Shown piece by piece: positions 53,800 to 64,000 of a stretch of 64,000 bases of DNA. The notes below the pieces were generated by a model, which was not told the origin of the DNA, did no database searches, and saw only the letters and a list, made by a program, of their open reading frames with translations. The stretch's first letter is position 1; every line of letters starts with the position of its first letter. Source of the stretch: Microstegium vimineum. Lineage: Eukaryota > Streptophyta > Magnoliopsida > Poales > Poaceae. A program made the translations under genes and the position numbers. The DNA is taken from NCBI GenBank assembly GCA_022036555.1, contig CM039122.1, positions 52,542,952-52,606,951 of the forward strand, given 5' to 3'.

Positions 53800-55930
53800 A
53801 GGTGGGCCCCCACCTCCCGCCCGCCCTCACCTCATCCCCTTCCACTTCCCCTCTCTCGCGTTCTCGTCCCCCGTCTCCAGTCTCCACCTGTTCCATCCCA
53901 TTCACCTCCTCCTCCTCCCCACCTCGCCTCGCTTATCCCCCCACCCCCGACCCGACCCGGCCCCTGCTCGAGCGACGTGCTGGCAAAACCTCCTCCTAGT
54001 CCTCTCGGCTCTCGCAGAAGGGAGGGTTGTTTTCTCTATCGGCGCGGCAACAGCGAAAGGTTCTCGATCTCTTCCCCCTCGCCCGCAGCACCGCCGTTGG
54101 GTGGTTGGTTCCGCACCTTGGCCACGCCCGCGCGGGTGGGATCTGAGCTCCGTGGAGAAGCGCCGCCGCGATACGGTGAGCGCTCTTTCTGGCTGTTGTT
54201 TGTTTCATCGCGAGCTGTTCGTCGTTCTCTGTATGCTTGGATTCGGTGCCGTCCCTGCGAGGGGTGGTAGCTTGGATTTGGATGAGGAGTGTGTTGCTTC
54301 TTCGATCGGGGATTGAGTGTTCGATTTCGAGTCCGCTTGCTTAGCTCGCCGGTGCTCCAGGGAGTTCGACGTGTCTGTGTGTTGGACTGACAAGTCTGAA
54401 AGTCTGAACTCTATTTTTTTCTTTCCTCTTTGCGGACACTTCACGTTTTTATTCCGTGTCGCGTGGAACTTACGTGAGGCAGTCTTTGGTTTGTTTGATT
54501 CTGTCCTTGAGCAGGCGGACTCAGCTGCTCAACTCTTGATTAGCCCCCATCTAATCACCGGACTGCCGTGGCTTTGCTTGTATCTGCAGCCAATTCATCA
54601 GGAAAGGTTTTTATCTTTTCTTTTTTTTTAAAAAAAAAAAAGTTCCTTTTGCCTACGAACGCATGAATAGTGGTCGTATATTCGCGCTTTGCTTGTACGC
54701 TGTTTTCTTTTCTGTTCTTAGCCGCAACTATTCATTGGTGTCGAAAGGAGATCGTTTTGCAGCGAGAATCAGGTTGCTTTTTTTTGGGCGAAATTTCCCG
54801 TGTTTATTGGAGTGGCGCGAAAAGTCCGTTGGCTTCCATCCAGCATAGGTGCACAAGCGACCAGACGGAGGGGGAAAAAATGAGGGTTAGTGGTGCTTAA
54901 CACCTGTAGTTGTTCTAACGGAAGTTTGGCATGTGTCAACTTATGCTGTGCTAGTTAGTACACGCTTACCGGCCATATGCATGGAAAGTGTCCACTGGAT
55001 ATGCCAAAATATGGGCATGCCACTTAAAACGATAATTAGGGAGCCATTTGCACTAGAGGTCGCGAAAGTTTGGGTGCACTTCATCCTTTTTGTCTCTCAC
55101 GCCTATGTGCTGATATGCACCTAAGCTGGCATGGGAGGACTCTTTAACTTCTTCAACATAACATTGATGCCAATTGCAATAAGCCTTTGTTTTGGCTCCA
55201 GTTTGACTATTCACTCTATCTTTTGGTGGTACCAAATGCATTATGGTCACTCTATTTGAAGGTCTTTTGAATTTACTCTGCTTACCTCCCCCCTTATGCT
55301 TTACAGAGATTATATGCTTGCCACAATAGCGTAGTCTCAAATTACAGTTTGTTCTGCTTTTTCGGACAGCTTGTTTTGGGTGGAAGTTCCCCTAGATTAC
55401 ATTTCTGTATTTCTATTTTGAAATTTCTAGTTATCCAATGCACTGGCGGCAGATCTAGGCAGATCTAGGAAGGGTCCTATGTAGCTAAAAATCAGGGAGT
55501 GGTCCTGTGTTATCCTAAGATTGTCAATAGCTCGTGGCAGGAGGTAAGTAGATGGATATTTTTGCTGATGTGGAACAAAACAGGTGTCTGTTTGCATGGG
55601 CTGGGGAAAAGTTGCCTTTTCCTGCCCCCAGGGCGTGTTGTCCTTGGTTTTTGCTTGTACATAAACAACTCTAATTGAAGGTAGAGCTCCTGCCAAATCT
55701 TTCAAAAAAAAAAAAAAGAGAGTTCCCAAGTTTTTCTCAATACCCAAAATTTGTCTCTATGCGAAACAGTCAGAAATAACTACAGGTTTGCTGTATCGTT
55801 ACTGACTGTTTACTTCTATATGCCAGTATCACATAGGATTCCGGATTCAGCTGCTGAACAGGGTACGAAAAGGTGGATTTGGTAGTAGCACTGAACAGCG
55901 AGTGGAATTTCTCAAATACTGTCCTGGATC
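53800..55930 (+). other. 5' leader of the CONSTANS-like gene with a leader intron
   Basis: A CT-rich block (53810-53950) and GC-rich exon end at 54175 with a good donor (GATACG|GTGAGC). The AT-rich stretch 54176-55850 is most likely a leader intron. Candidate acceptors just before the ATG are at about 55832 (ATATGCCAG) and 55851 (GGATTCAG); sequence alone cannot decide between them. Confidence 0.5.
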
Positions 55931-58388
55931 ATGGCTTCTCTCTGCGATTTCTGTGGGAAACAAAGGTCAATGATCTACTGCAGATCAGATGCGGCGTCGT
56001 TGTGCTTATCATGCGACCGTAATGTTCATTCAGCTAATGCACTGTCTCGGCGTCATACAAGGACCCTTCTTTGTGATCGTTGTGGTTCACAGCCTGCATC
56101 AGTTCGATGTCTTGAGGACAATGCATCACTTTGCCAAAACTGTGATTGGAATGGGCATGATGCAGCATCAGGGGCTTCAGGGCATAAAAGGCAGGCCATA
56201 AACTGTTACTCAGGGTGCCCATCATCAGCAGAGCTTTCGAGAATCTGGTCATTCATTATGGATATCCCGACTGTAGCTGCTGAGCCCAACTGTGAGGATG
56301 GACTAAGCATGATGACAATTGATGACAGTGATGTGACTAATCATCATGATGCTTCAGATGATAAAAGATTGTTGGAAATAGCTAACACAACGCTCATGAG
56401 CGATCCACCTTCAGCCGACAAGATTAAACCTCTGATAGGCTCTTCTTCCGGAGATGGGTTTGATGTTCTGCCTCTAGCCACAGACCAGCCTGCTGGACCA
56501 GTTTCAGTGAAACCTAAGGTGCTATGTGCCTTTCATATTTTCCTCCAAGAATGTTTCTGAACATTGTGCTTTGTTTTTGCATGTCAGACTGTTGTTTATA
56601 GCATACAATTTACTTAAACATATAAAATAAGGAATGTTCTCATATGAATATATCATAATAATAGTCATGTAGCTTGTTTACTGTTTCAGGCTTGCAGCAG
56701 CACAAATTCGTTTACTGTTTATCTCAGTCTTGCAGCAGCACAAATTCGTTTCCATTTGACCCTATCTCAGTGCTCTACGTAGTAGTTTCTCTTTACACTG
56801 AAAATTCCATTTCTGTAACAAGTTATTAGATACATTTGCGTCAGTAAACAGTTGCAGGTTTCATCAATTCAGAATTTCAGATCTTATTTATCATCAGTGC
56901 CTTCTTTTTTTTTAAGAAATTACGATCTGTTATCATTATATTCTTATCGCATGCTGGTTACATCTCCCAGGTACCTTATGCCAGAGATGACGATAAGTTC
57001 AATGATGGCATGTATGAAGACTTATGTGTGGATGATGCTGACCTGACATTCGAGAATTACGAAGAGCTATTTGGTACCTCACACATTCGAACAGAGGAAC
57101 TCTTTGATGATGCTGGAATTGACAGTTACTTTGAAATGAAGGACACACCACCTTTTGATTTCAATGAGGTATGTACTTTTCTCGTATACTCTCTGTGATT
57201 CTAAATATGTGACATTTAGATTTAGGACATCAACATAGTCTGCACGTTTGTGCGGGAAAGGCTTGCGGGCTATTTCCCTTCCCCAGACCCCGCAGTGCGG
57301 GAGCCTACGGCACTGGGTACGCCCTTTTTTAACATAGTCTATAAAGGTGGCAATATGGCAAGGAATTTCTATGAAAATATGGCATTTCAAACAAAGTAAC
57401 TAAATATTATGAAATTATTCAGGTAACATTTATCTTACACATTCAATGCACATAACTGTTATATCTGGATGGCCAAAGTATACATTTTTCATTTGAATTT
57501 TTCCTGTGGGAAAGAGAGTTCCAGTGCTACTTCACAATCTACTCCTAGTTAGCCAGGGTCAGTTTATTTTATTACCTCAGTTGTTATTTATGGTTCTTTT
57601 TTGTTAATTTCACATATCAAGTCTCCGTTCAGGACATTTTGGCATTTAAAGTATTAAGTTTATTTTCCATCCATAGATTACTCTATTTTTTAAACTCATT
57701 GAAAATGCTCTTATGTACACAAAAAAGTTGAGTGTTGTTGATTTACTAAATTTTTGGGACATTTCTTTTATGTTTTCAGCAGCCCAAAACTATGCAGCTA
57801 GAATGTAGAAATGTGGTATCAGCTGATCGTGCTATGTCAAACCCAGGGGCAAGGGCTGATTCCAGCCTTTGTATTCCTGTTAGGCAGGTCAGATCTAGTA
57901 TATCCCATTCCTTATCTGGTTTGACTGGTGAGAGCAGCGCCGGAGATCACCAAGACTGTGGGGTGTCACCAATGCTCCTCATGGGTGAGCCACCCTGGCA
58001 TTCTCCTGGCCCTGAAGGCTCAGTTGCTGGAGGCAGCAGAGATAGCGCTCTCACACGATACAAGGAGAAGAAGAAGAGAAGAAAGTAAGCACGTCTAAAT
58101 GTATACTTGTGGTTATTCTGCGCTTAACATTCATAGATCGTGGCTATCATTTTAAGAAAATGTCTCCCACCTTATGGGTCTCATATTTCTAGTTTCAGTT
58201 TTGTATTTCCTTGCAAAAGTTGCTAACTGATCTTTCTTTTCATGAATTTGATCTACAGGTTTGATAAGAAGATCAGATATGCTTCTCGCAAGGCTAGGGC
58301 AGACGTGAGGAAGAGGGTCAAGGGGCGGTTTATAAAGGCTGGTGAAGCGTATGACTATGATCCACTAAGCCAAACTAGAAGCTACTGA
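55931..58388 (+). CDS. CONSTANS-like zinc finger protein, two B-boxes and CCT domain
   Basis: Nuclear transcriptional regulator of the BBX/COL family, linked to flowering time and light responses. Exons: 55931-56518, 56971-57168, 57780-58084, 58259-58388 (TGA), giving 406 residues with no frameshift. B-box 1 is CDFCGKQRSMIYCRSDAASL (residues about 5-46) and B-box 2 is CDRCGSQPASVRCLEDNASL (about 48-90), with the expected Cys/His/Asp ligands. A long acidic middle region follows. The CCT domain starts ALTRYKEKKKRRKFDKKIRY and includes RKARADVRKRVKGRFIKAG near the C-terminus. This layout fits the COL9-15 group. Exon 3 starts at a CAGCAG acceptor, so forms with or without one Gln are expected. 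The last intron splits the CCT domain, as usual in this family. Confidence 0.93.
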
Positions 58389-58970
58389 GCCTTGAATGCG
58401 ACTGATTGTTATCGTCCAGTGCGAGCCTAGCAATCTTCAACCGCTCATCTGTTGTAGGTTGCGCTACAGGCAAGATCACTGGAGAGCACGACAATTGCAT
58501 GCATCAGAGCCTGCAATTGAAATACGGAAAAAAAGGTTAAGAAGAGATACCAAGTGTTGGGATGAATGAAAAAGACAAAAAGAAAGATGCAGACTTGCCG
58601 GACTCCTTGTGGCGTGGATGGAATGGAACATGCAGTCACTCTTCAGTTTCTCTGCGGATGAGTGATTTGGATGGAGCTTTGCCATCTGTGCGTCGAACAG
58701 ATGCAATTGGCGCTCGTCCTCCAGCTCTACCACTGCGTGCAAGGACCTGTGGCGGCTACGGTGTTCGGCAGTGAGCTGCCAGGTTGTACAGTCTGGGTAA
58801 CAGCCTAACAGGATACATTTATACCTCTTCTGTTTTCGTTCTGTAATATTATTTGTGAAGCACAATCTTCTCTTGTCAGGAGATTGTTCTTCAGTCGTGT
58901 GTATGTTTGTAGATGGGTGCAACATTGGTAAAAAGAAGTAGCCGTCATGAATCTCTGTAACTATTGTGTT
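58389..58970 (+). other. 3' UTR and downstream region of the CONSTANS-like gene
   Basis: No coding region. GTAATATTATTTGTGAAGC near 58840-58860 may be close to the polyadenylation site. Composition becomes AT-rich after about 58900. Confidence 0.4.
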
Positions 58971-59060
58971 CTTGTTAGGTCGCATATAGCATTGGGGATG
59001 AGTAGGAGGATCACACGTATCTGGACAATGAACCTCTGTAACTATTTTGTGCGAATAGCC
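58944..59060. repeat. Direct duplication of about 25 bp
   Basis: TGAATCTCTGTAACTATTGT (58947) recurs as TGAACCTCTGTAACTATTTT (59029), about 82 bases on. Confidence 0.65.
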
Positions 59061-59137
59061 TTTTTGTGCTTTGTCATCAATACTCGTCTGAGATACGATT
59101 TATGCTCCTTCCTTGCGCGCTGCACCCGTGTAGTGTT

Positions 59138-59370
59138 TACTGATAGTGGTGGGCTACAAGGAGTCAGATTCACTTTTTTTTTTCTAGAAATGAAATTTGA
59201 TTACTGATAGTGGTGGGCTACAAGGGGTCAGATTCAGTTTTTTTTTTTTGAGAAATGAAATTTTGGTTGGAAAAGGTCCACTTTGTCTGCCTCAACAATC
59301 ATAGATTTTTTTCTAGAAATGGAATTTAGGTTGGAAAAAGTCCACTTTATCTGCCTCAACAATCACACAA
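59138..59370. repeat. Two overlapping tandem duplications
   Basis: TTACTGATAGTGGTGGGCTA followed by CAAGGRGTCAGATTCA occurs at 59138 and 59201 (period 63). TTGGAAAARGTCCACTTTRT followed by CTGCCTCAACAATCA occurs at about 59266 and 59331 (period about 65). Confidence 0.85.
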
Positions 59371-59707
59371 GTTAACTTTTCCTCCTGAACTTTAAAACCG
59401 AAAATAGCTCCTTCCTCATCTCTCAGAACTGGACACTTAGAGGGTTTTTGGAACTGCTCTCCATGTTTTTTACTAAATGGTTTCATTTTCATGTACTTTG
59501 TTCAAGAAAAAAGGTAGAGTTATCTCTAGATTTTTTTTAGAGCTACTCAGAGTTCGTGAAGATATAATTTGTGGAACAGTCCCAAATACCCTACCCCATG
59601 TCTGTTTTCCTCAGCGATTTTCTTTTCTTTTATGTTTATTTTGGTCGAATCTTTGAAAAAATCGTAGTAAATCACAGAAAAATCATAAAGTGAAACATCT
59701 AATTATG

Positions 59708-60115
59708 TTGGACTTTACATAAGTAAATCTATACAATAAACATATGATATAGTATACTTCTGTACAGAGTTTATGCTGTAACTTTAGATCTTTGTTTTTT
59801 TAATAATTAATTCATAGTTGTAGTCTATATAGTATAATTGTGGTAAAAAAACTGTGGTGGGGCTAATCATTGCATGCTTGAGCCATGGTAAAATTTTTGA
59901 TGCTCATTGGATTCTCAATCATACATGATTCAATGAGCATGGAGTTTTTCTTAACTCCACATAAGTAAATCTACACGATGAACATATGTTATGGTATGCT
60001 TTAGTATAATTTTTTTGGTTGCAGCTTTAAATCTATATTTTTTAATTAATTATTTCATAGTTGTAGTTTCTGTGGTCCAATTATGATTAATTTTTTATGA
60101 TAGACTAATTATTGC
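59708..60115. repeat. Degenerate tandem duplication, period about 242 bp
   Basis: ACATAAGTAAATCTAYAC (59717 and 59959), AACATATG, and TTCATAGTTGTAGT (about 59811 and 60055) recur in the same order. A foldback GCTCATTG...CAATGAGC lies at about 59901-59938. Confidence 0.6.
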
Positions 60116-60129
60116 AGACTGAAATATAG

Positions 60130-60131
<2 letters not shown>

Positions 60132-60214
<83 letters not shown>
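60132..60214. repeat. TA microsatellite
   Basis: About 80 bases of (TA)n with a single interruption. Confidence 0.95.
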
Positions 60215-60215
<1 letters not shown>

Positions 60216-60428
60216 GCTCATTGGATCATGTATAGTCAAGTTATAGTTTTATCTAGATAAAACTATATAAATCAATTGATAAACTTAGACAAGTCTATAA
60301 TATAGTCAGATATGATCCAGTGAGTACAATTTTTTTTACTATAGCTCAAACATGCAACACAATAAGAATTTCATGACAATTAGGCCAAAGAAGCTATAGC
60401 TATGAATTAGTTACAGAAAAGCATAAAA

Positions 60429-63400
60429 TGTAACACCCGGTTTTAAGAACAAAATCAAATATACACCATATGTGAGCCCAGGAAGTCAAATCTTCACATA
60501 TAGTCACAAATTAAGGTAGTATCAAAAGTCAATACTTAAATATATAACATATAAGGTCAAAGGATAACCTTAGCACAGCAAAAAGCGGAAAGACGACTCC
60601 GAACTTCGGGTGAAGACTCCACTTCCACAGGGACCAACTGACTGGTTGACCATAAGTCTATCCCTTCCAACTCTTGCATTCTGGTACCCATCCAGGATTT
60701 TTATCTAAGTATTGAAAATAAAGCAAGCGTAAGTACATGTCGTACTCAACAAGATAACATGGGGTTTATGAGGCTCAAAAAGGATTGACACGGGTTTAAC
60801 TGCATCAGCTTTTAAGTAAATCACAGTTTTAGCAGTTGCGTAGCATCAAGTTCAACATAAACCCAAATAACCACATGATCAGGTGAACAAGATATAATGC
60901 TTATATGAACAAGTCACAATAATCAATAACAAATAACAACTGATGAGCCATGACATAAGGACATCACACAGTAAGGAGCCCAAGCCACTCGTAACCGTGA
61001 GCATAGCTATCATGATAGTTTTTAACTCTGCGCAGAGGTGTACATCTTTACCCACAAGTCATGAATTGCCCTTTCGCCCGAGGACACGACCCTCTTAACC
61101 ACTTCCAAGGTAGGTCGGCAGGGTTCACTACGAGACCGTTCACAGATTCCACTAATAGGTAACAACCCGCTACAAGTTCCCTTTAACGAGATCGTAAGAA
61201 CTCCCCTCCCAGAAGTCACCGTAGCGCACCTTCTGGCAGACCAAGTCCCCACTTTCTCAGAGTCCTTCTTGCGCCCTCTCAGGTAAGTTGCCACAAACTA
61301 GCAAAAGCCTAATACTGAGTCAAGCCAGAGCCCATTAGCTTATGATAGTACTGTTTTCTCGGGGTAATCTCTTACAGAAATATCCCTATGAGTGAGAACA
61401 CAGGTGTGAGTTCCTGATGTTCCACCTATAGTCCACGTTGCTAAAAAGTCATCTTTTATCGTTATTGCATATATCATTAGTCAAGTTACAAGATCATGGT
61501 TATTCTTCATGAGCACTAGCATAAACTACCCATATGCAAACCCTCAAAGGTGACAAGGTACAGGATATCAAATCTAGGTAATCCTTACGGGTAACAAGGT
61601 AGACACATGCATATGAATTAAGTATTTAAGGTGAATAGGACAACAAGGAAGATCCCATGCTATACTTGCCTTAAATGCTTAGATCCTTTCTTCAACTGAT
61701 TCTCAAACTTCTGATGGCTTCTTCTTGATCTCCACGTAACACTCACCGATTGGACAAGATAGTAAACACCACACAAGCAGCTGAACAAACATGCATAACA
61801 TACAATAGATCTATTTAGAACAATACACCAATCAATGGAAAGAGCTTTAAAAGAAAACTACATCTTTCTATGATCACACAGACGCGAGAAACACGCTAAT
61901 CGGATCTATAGCGGAAAAAAAACGACTACCGAAAGATTAGCTTTAAAAAGAAAACTAGGCTTCATTTATTTTATCCATATAAAAATCATGTATTGGATAC
62001 TTCAAAGAAATACCCAAACTGAATTAATTCACATTTTATTTCCTTGGAAAACAAGTTTAAACTAGGTATATACTATTTTATGAAAAGCCTAGGTGGAAAC
62101 CCTAATTTGTTTTAATTGGAAAACCATTGCTTATAGATTAATCAATTATCACTTTATTTCAGAGAATAAAACATATTTAATATTGCTACTAACAGGTAGA
62201 TCTTATCATTACCAAACCAACGCAACTCAAACGGGACAAAACGGATTTAAAACGAAGATTTTATGGGCATTTGAAAACAGATGGCAAATCTGTAAATATA
62301 GATTTTCTTTTTATTTTGAATAAATCAAATGCCGAAAGGAAATACGCTTTCCAGAGGAGAAAGCGTACTCAAGGATGGCGCCAAAGGACTGCGGGTTCCA
62401 TCATAGAAAAGTAGGGGGTCTCTTTTGCAAATCTATCAGAACGAAGGGGTATCTTCTAATCTCGAGCGTCGATCACAGATCCGACGGCTCAGATAGAAGA
62501 GGGAAGGGAATAGAGGGTGGCCGGCCGTTGACTTGGTCACCGCCCACGTGTGCGCCATGTGGCTCGCTCGGACGGGTTGGTCCATGATGGACCTGTTGGC
62601 GTGGCACCAGTGGACTAGGTCCATAGTCCATGATGGACCGAAGGGGTATGTCCCTTAAGTGATCTAATCTGGACCCTTGGACTCAGATCGAGCGGTGGAG
62701 AGTGAAAGACAGAGGGAGAAAGAGGAGGCGTCGGCCGGTCACCAGAAGGCCGGCACGGTGGAGCGCCATGGCCAGAGCTTGAAGCTCGCCGGCGTTAGGA
62801 GATTGGAGCCCACGTACCACCAAATGACGCACCGAGGGTACCAGGAGAGAGAGGGAGGAAGAACGAACTCACCCAAGGGCTTCGCGTGGCCGGTGGAGCA
62901 ACAGAGGCGGTCAGCGGCGCGATGGGGCGGCTCGGGGGTCCCTGCTCGCGGTGACACGGCTGTGAGGGCAGCGAAACGCGAAATTGATCGGCGGATGAGG
63001 TTCACGGGGTCCCGGACTTTGTTCCGAGGGAGGTGGAGGACCTACTAGCAGCAGAGGAGCTTCGAGGGCCCTTCAATGGCGGCGGCAGAAGCTCTGCGAC
63101 GGAAAGGTGGAGCCGGCGAATCAGGGCAGAGTTGCGGCTCGAGGCGAGACGATATCGGAGGAGGCGTGGCCTTGGCCTCTATGTATCTGGGCGAGGGAGG
63201 GAGTCCGGGGTATATACGCCCAAGGGAGCGGGGCAGTTGCGGGCGGATGCGGCTCTGCTCGTCGGCAGAGTCCAAAGCGAGGACGAGACGGGAGGAAGAC
63301 GGCGCTGCCAAGTGGGACCGGTGTGGCAGTGGCACAAGGGGGGGAAGAGTCCAAGCGCTCCACAACGGCGGGGCGGAGGCGGACGCGGAGCCCTCTGCTC

Positions 63401-63933
63401 GAAGGCAGAGTCCCGAACAGGAACGACTTGAGGAAGGGGATGATGTTGTCGGTGGCCCCAAGGTGTCAGCGGAAGGGAGGGAAGGAAGGGCGGCTGGCGC
63501 GTGGGGTCCCGGCGTCAGAGAGAGAAGGGAAAGGAGAGAAGGGGAGTGGCCCGCCTGCGGCTGGGCCGGCCCGGCCGAACGACCCAAGGAGGGGGAAGGG
63601 GGAGGCCTGCGGGAGAGGGAAGGAGCTGGTTGGGCCTCTGGGCCAGAATTAAAGAGAGGAAGAGAGTTTTCCATTTATTTTCTTTTTATTTTTCTTTTGC
63701 TTTTCCTTTTTCAAAACATTTTCAAAACATTTTAAAATTCCTTTTTCCAGGTTTGAACAAAACCACTCAATAAATATAAATGCAAAGGCATGAGTGCACA
63801 AACACTTTGCTAAACTCTAGGTTACTTTTAATTTGATAAAAAGTTTTTAGTTTCCTATATTTTCATGAGCACAAAATTCAAAATTAAACCAAATTCAATC
63901 TATTTTTAAAATTCAAAATTTTCGGGTGTTACA
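60429..63933. mobile_element. Solo LTR of a Ty3/gypsy-type retrotransposon (Tekay/Del-like), 3505 bp
   Basis: Begins TGTAACACCCGGTTTTAAG and ends TTTTCGGGTGTTACA, with the 5-bp duplication TAAAA on both sides (60424-60428 and 63934-63938). Long LTRs starting TGTAACACCC, and the motif GTACATGTCGTACTCAACAAG-like near 60735, are typical of the Tekay/Del chromovirus lineage in grasses. No gag-pol coding, primer-binding site plus second LTR, or polypurine tract pair is present, so it is a solo LTR left by recombination. The GC/purine-rich part 62690-63650 has long open frames on both strands, which I take as chance. Confidence 0.82.
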
Positions 63934-63938
63934 TAAAA

Positions 63939-64000
63939 GTTCCAAAGTTCCAACAAAATTTTGTATTAAACATACCATATTAAATATACATGATATAGAT
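63939..64000. other. AT-rich flank at window end
   Basis: Sixty-two AT-rich bases following the LTR duplication; nothing recognised. Confidence 0.5.

Noticed and set aside
63033..63735. Several frames of 130-219 codons on both strands
   Set aside because: They lie in the purine-rich part of the solo LTR and are open by composition.

Overview
This window is nuclear DNA from a flowering plant, almost certainly a grass. The genes are split by introns with GT-AG borders and sit in AT-rich DNA full of small transposons (Stowaway, PIF/Harbinger, hAT-like), a tRNA-derived SINE, LINE insertions and two solo LTRs. The SINE, the long TGTAACACCC-type LTR and the GC-rich first exons fit a panicoid grass, but that is inference. 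There is one 100-N scaffold gap (614-713). No CRISPR array, rRNA, tRNA or bacterial-type operon was seen.

Layout. 1-1290: gap and a CACTA-like terminus. 1990-6000 (+): a transcript-like unit with a GC-rich leader and a possible 76-residue spliced ORF, followed at 6010-6342 by a short candidate Helitron. 6424-7119 (+): the C-terminal half of an amino acid permease gene, broken. 8279-11162 (-): an ArfGAP plus C2 domain (ZAC-type) gene with four apparent one-base deletions. 13129-15056: a PIF/Harbinger element with GC-rich cargo, then an 801-bp retroposon with a 17-bp target duplication. 15.1-20.8 kb: no recognised gene. 21239-25606 (+): a KH-domain STAR/Quaking-like RNA-binding protein. 27030-35987 (-): VARICOSE/EDC4, a scaffold of the mRNA decapping complex. 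37-43 kb: transposon-rich. 43368-44693 (+): an intronless GT34 glycosyltransferase. 45633-50076 (-): the RPB4-like fourth subunit of RNA polymerases IV/V (NRPD4/NRPE4), whose first coding intron holds an RTE-clade LINE. 51-53.5 kb: a very T-rich tract and unrecognised GC-rich DNA. 55931-58388 (+): a CONSTANS-like protein with two B-boxes and a CCT domain. 60429-63933: a 3.5-kb solo LTR flanked by TAAAA.

The genes do not form a pathway; this is ordinary plant gene neighbourhood structure. Two themes stand out. First, many insertions can be delimited to the base, because target duplications are still readable (RTE LINE, SINE, two solo LTRs, two retroposons sharing a 3' end, nested Stowaways). 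Second, four conserved genes carry single-base indels (seven in total), while three others and the LINE ORF carry none. This could be residual assembly error, or real decay of the permease and ArfGAP genes. I found no convincing new molecular system. The items most worth a second look are the frameshift pattern, the candidate Helitron next to the permease fragment, the unrecognised 76-residue spliced ORF with its duplicated intron, and the retroposon family with the CTTTCGCCGAA tail.
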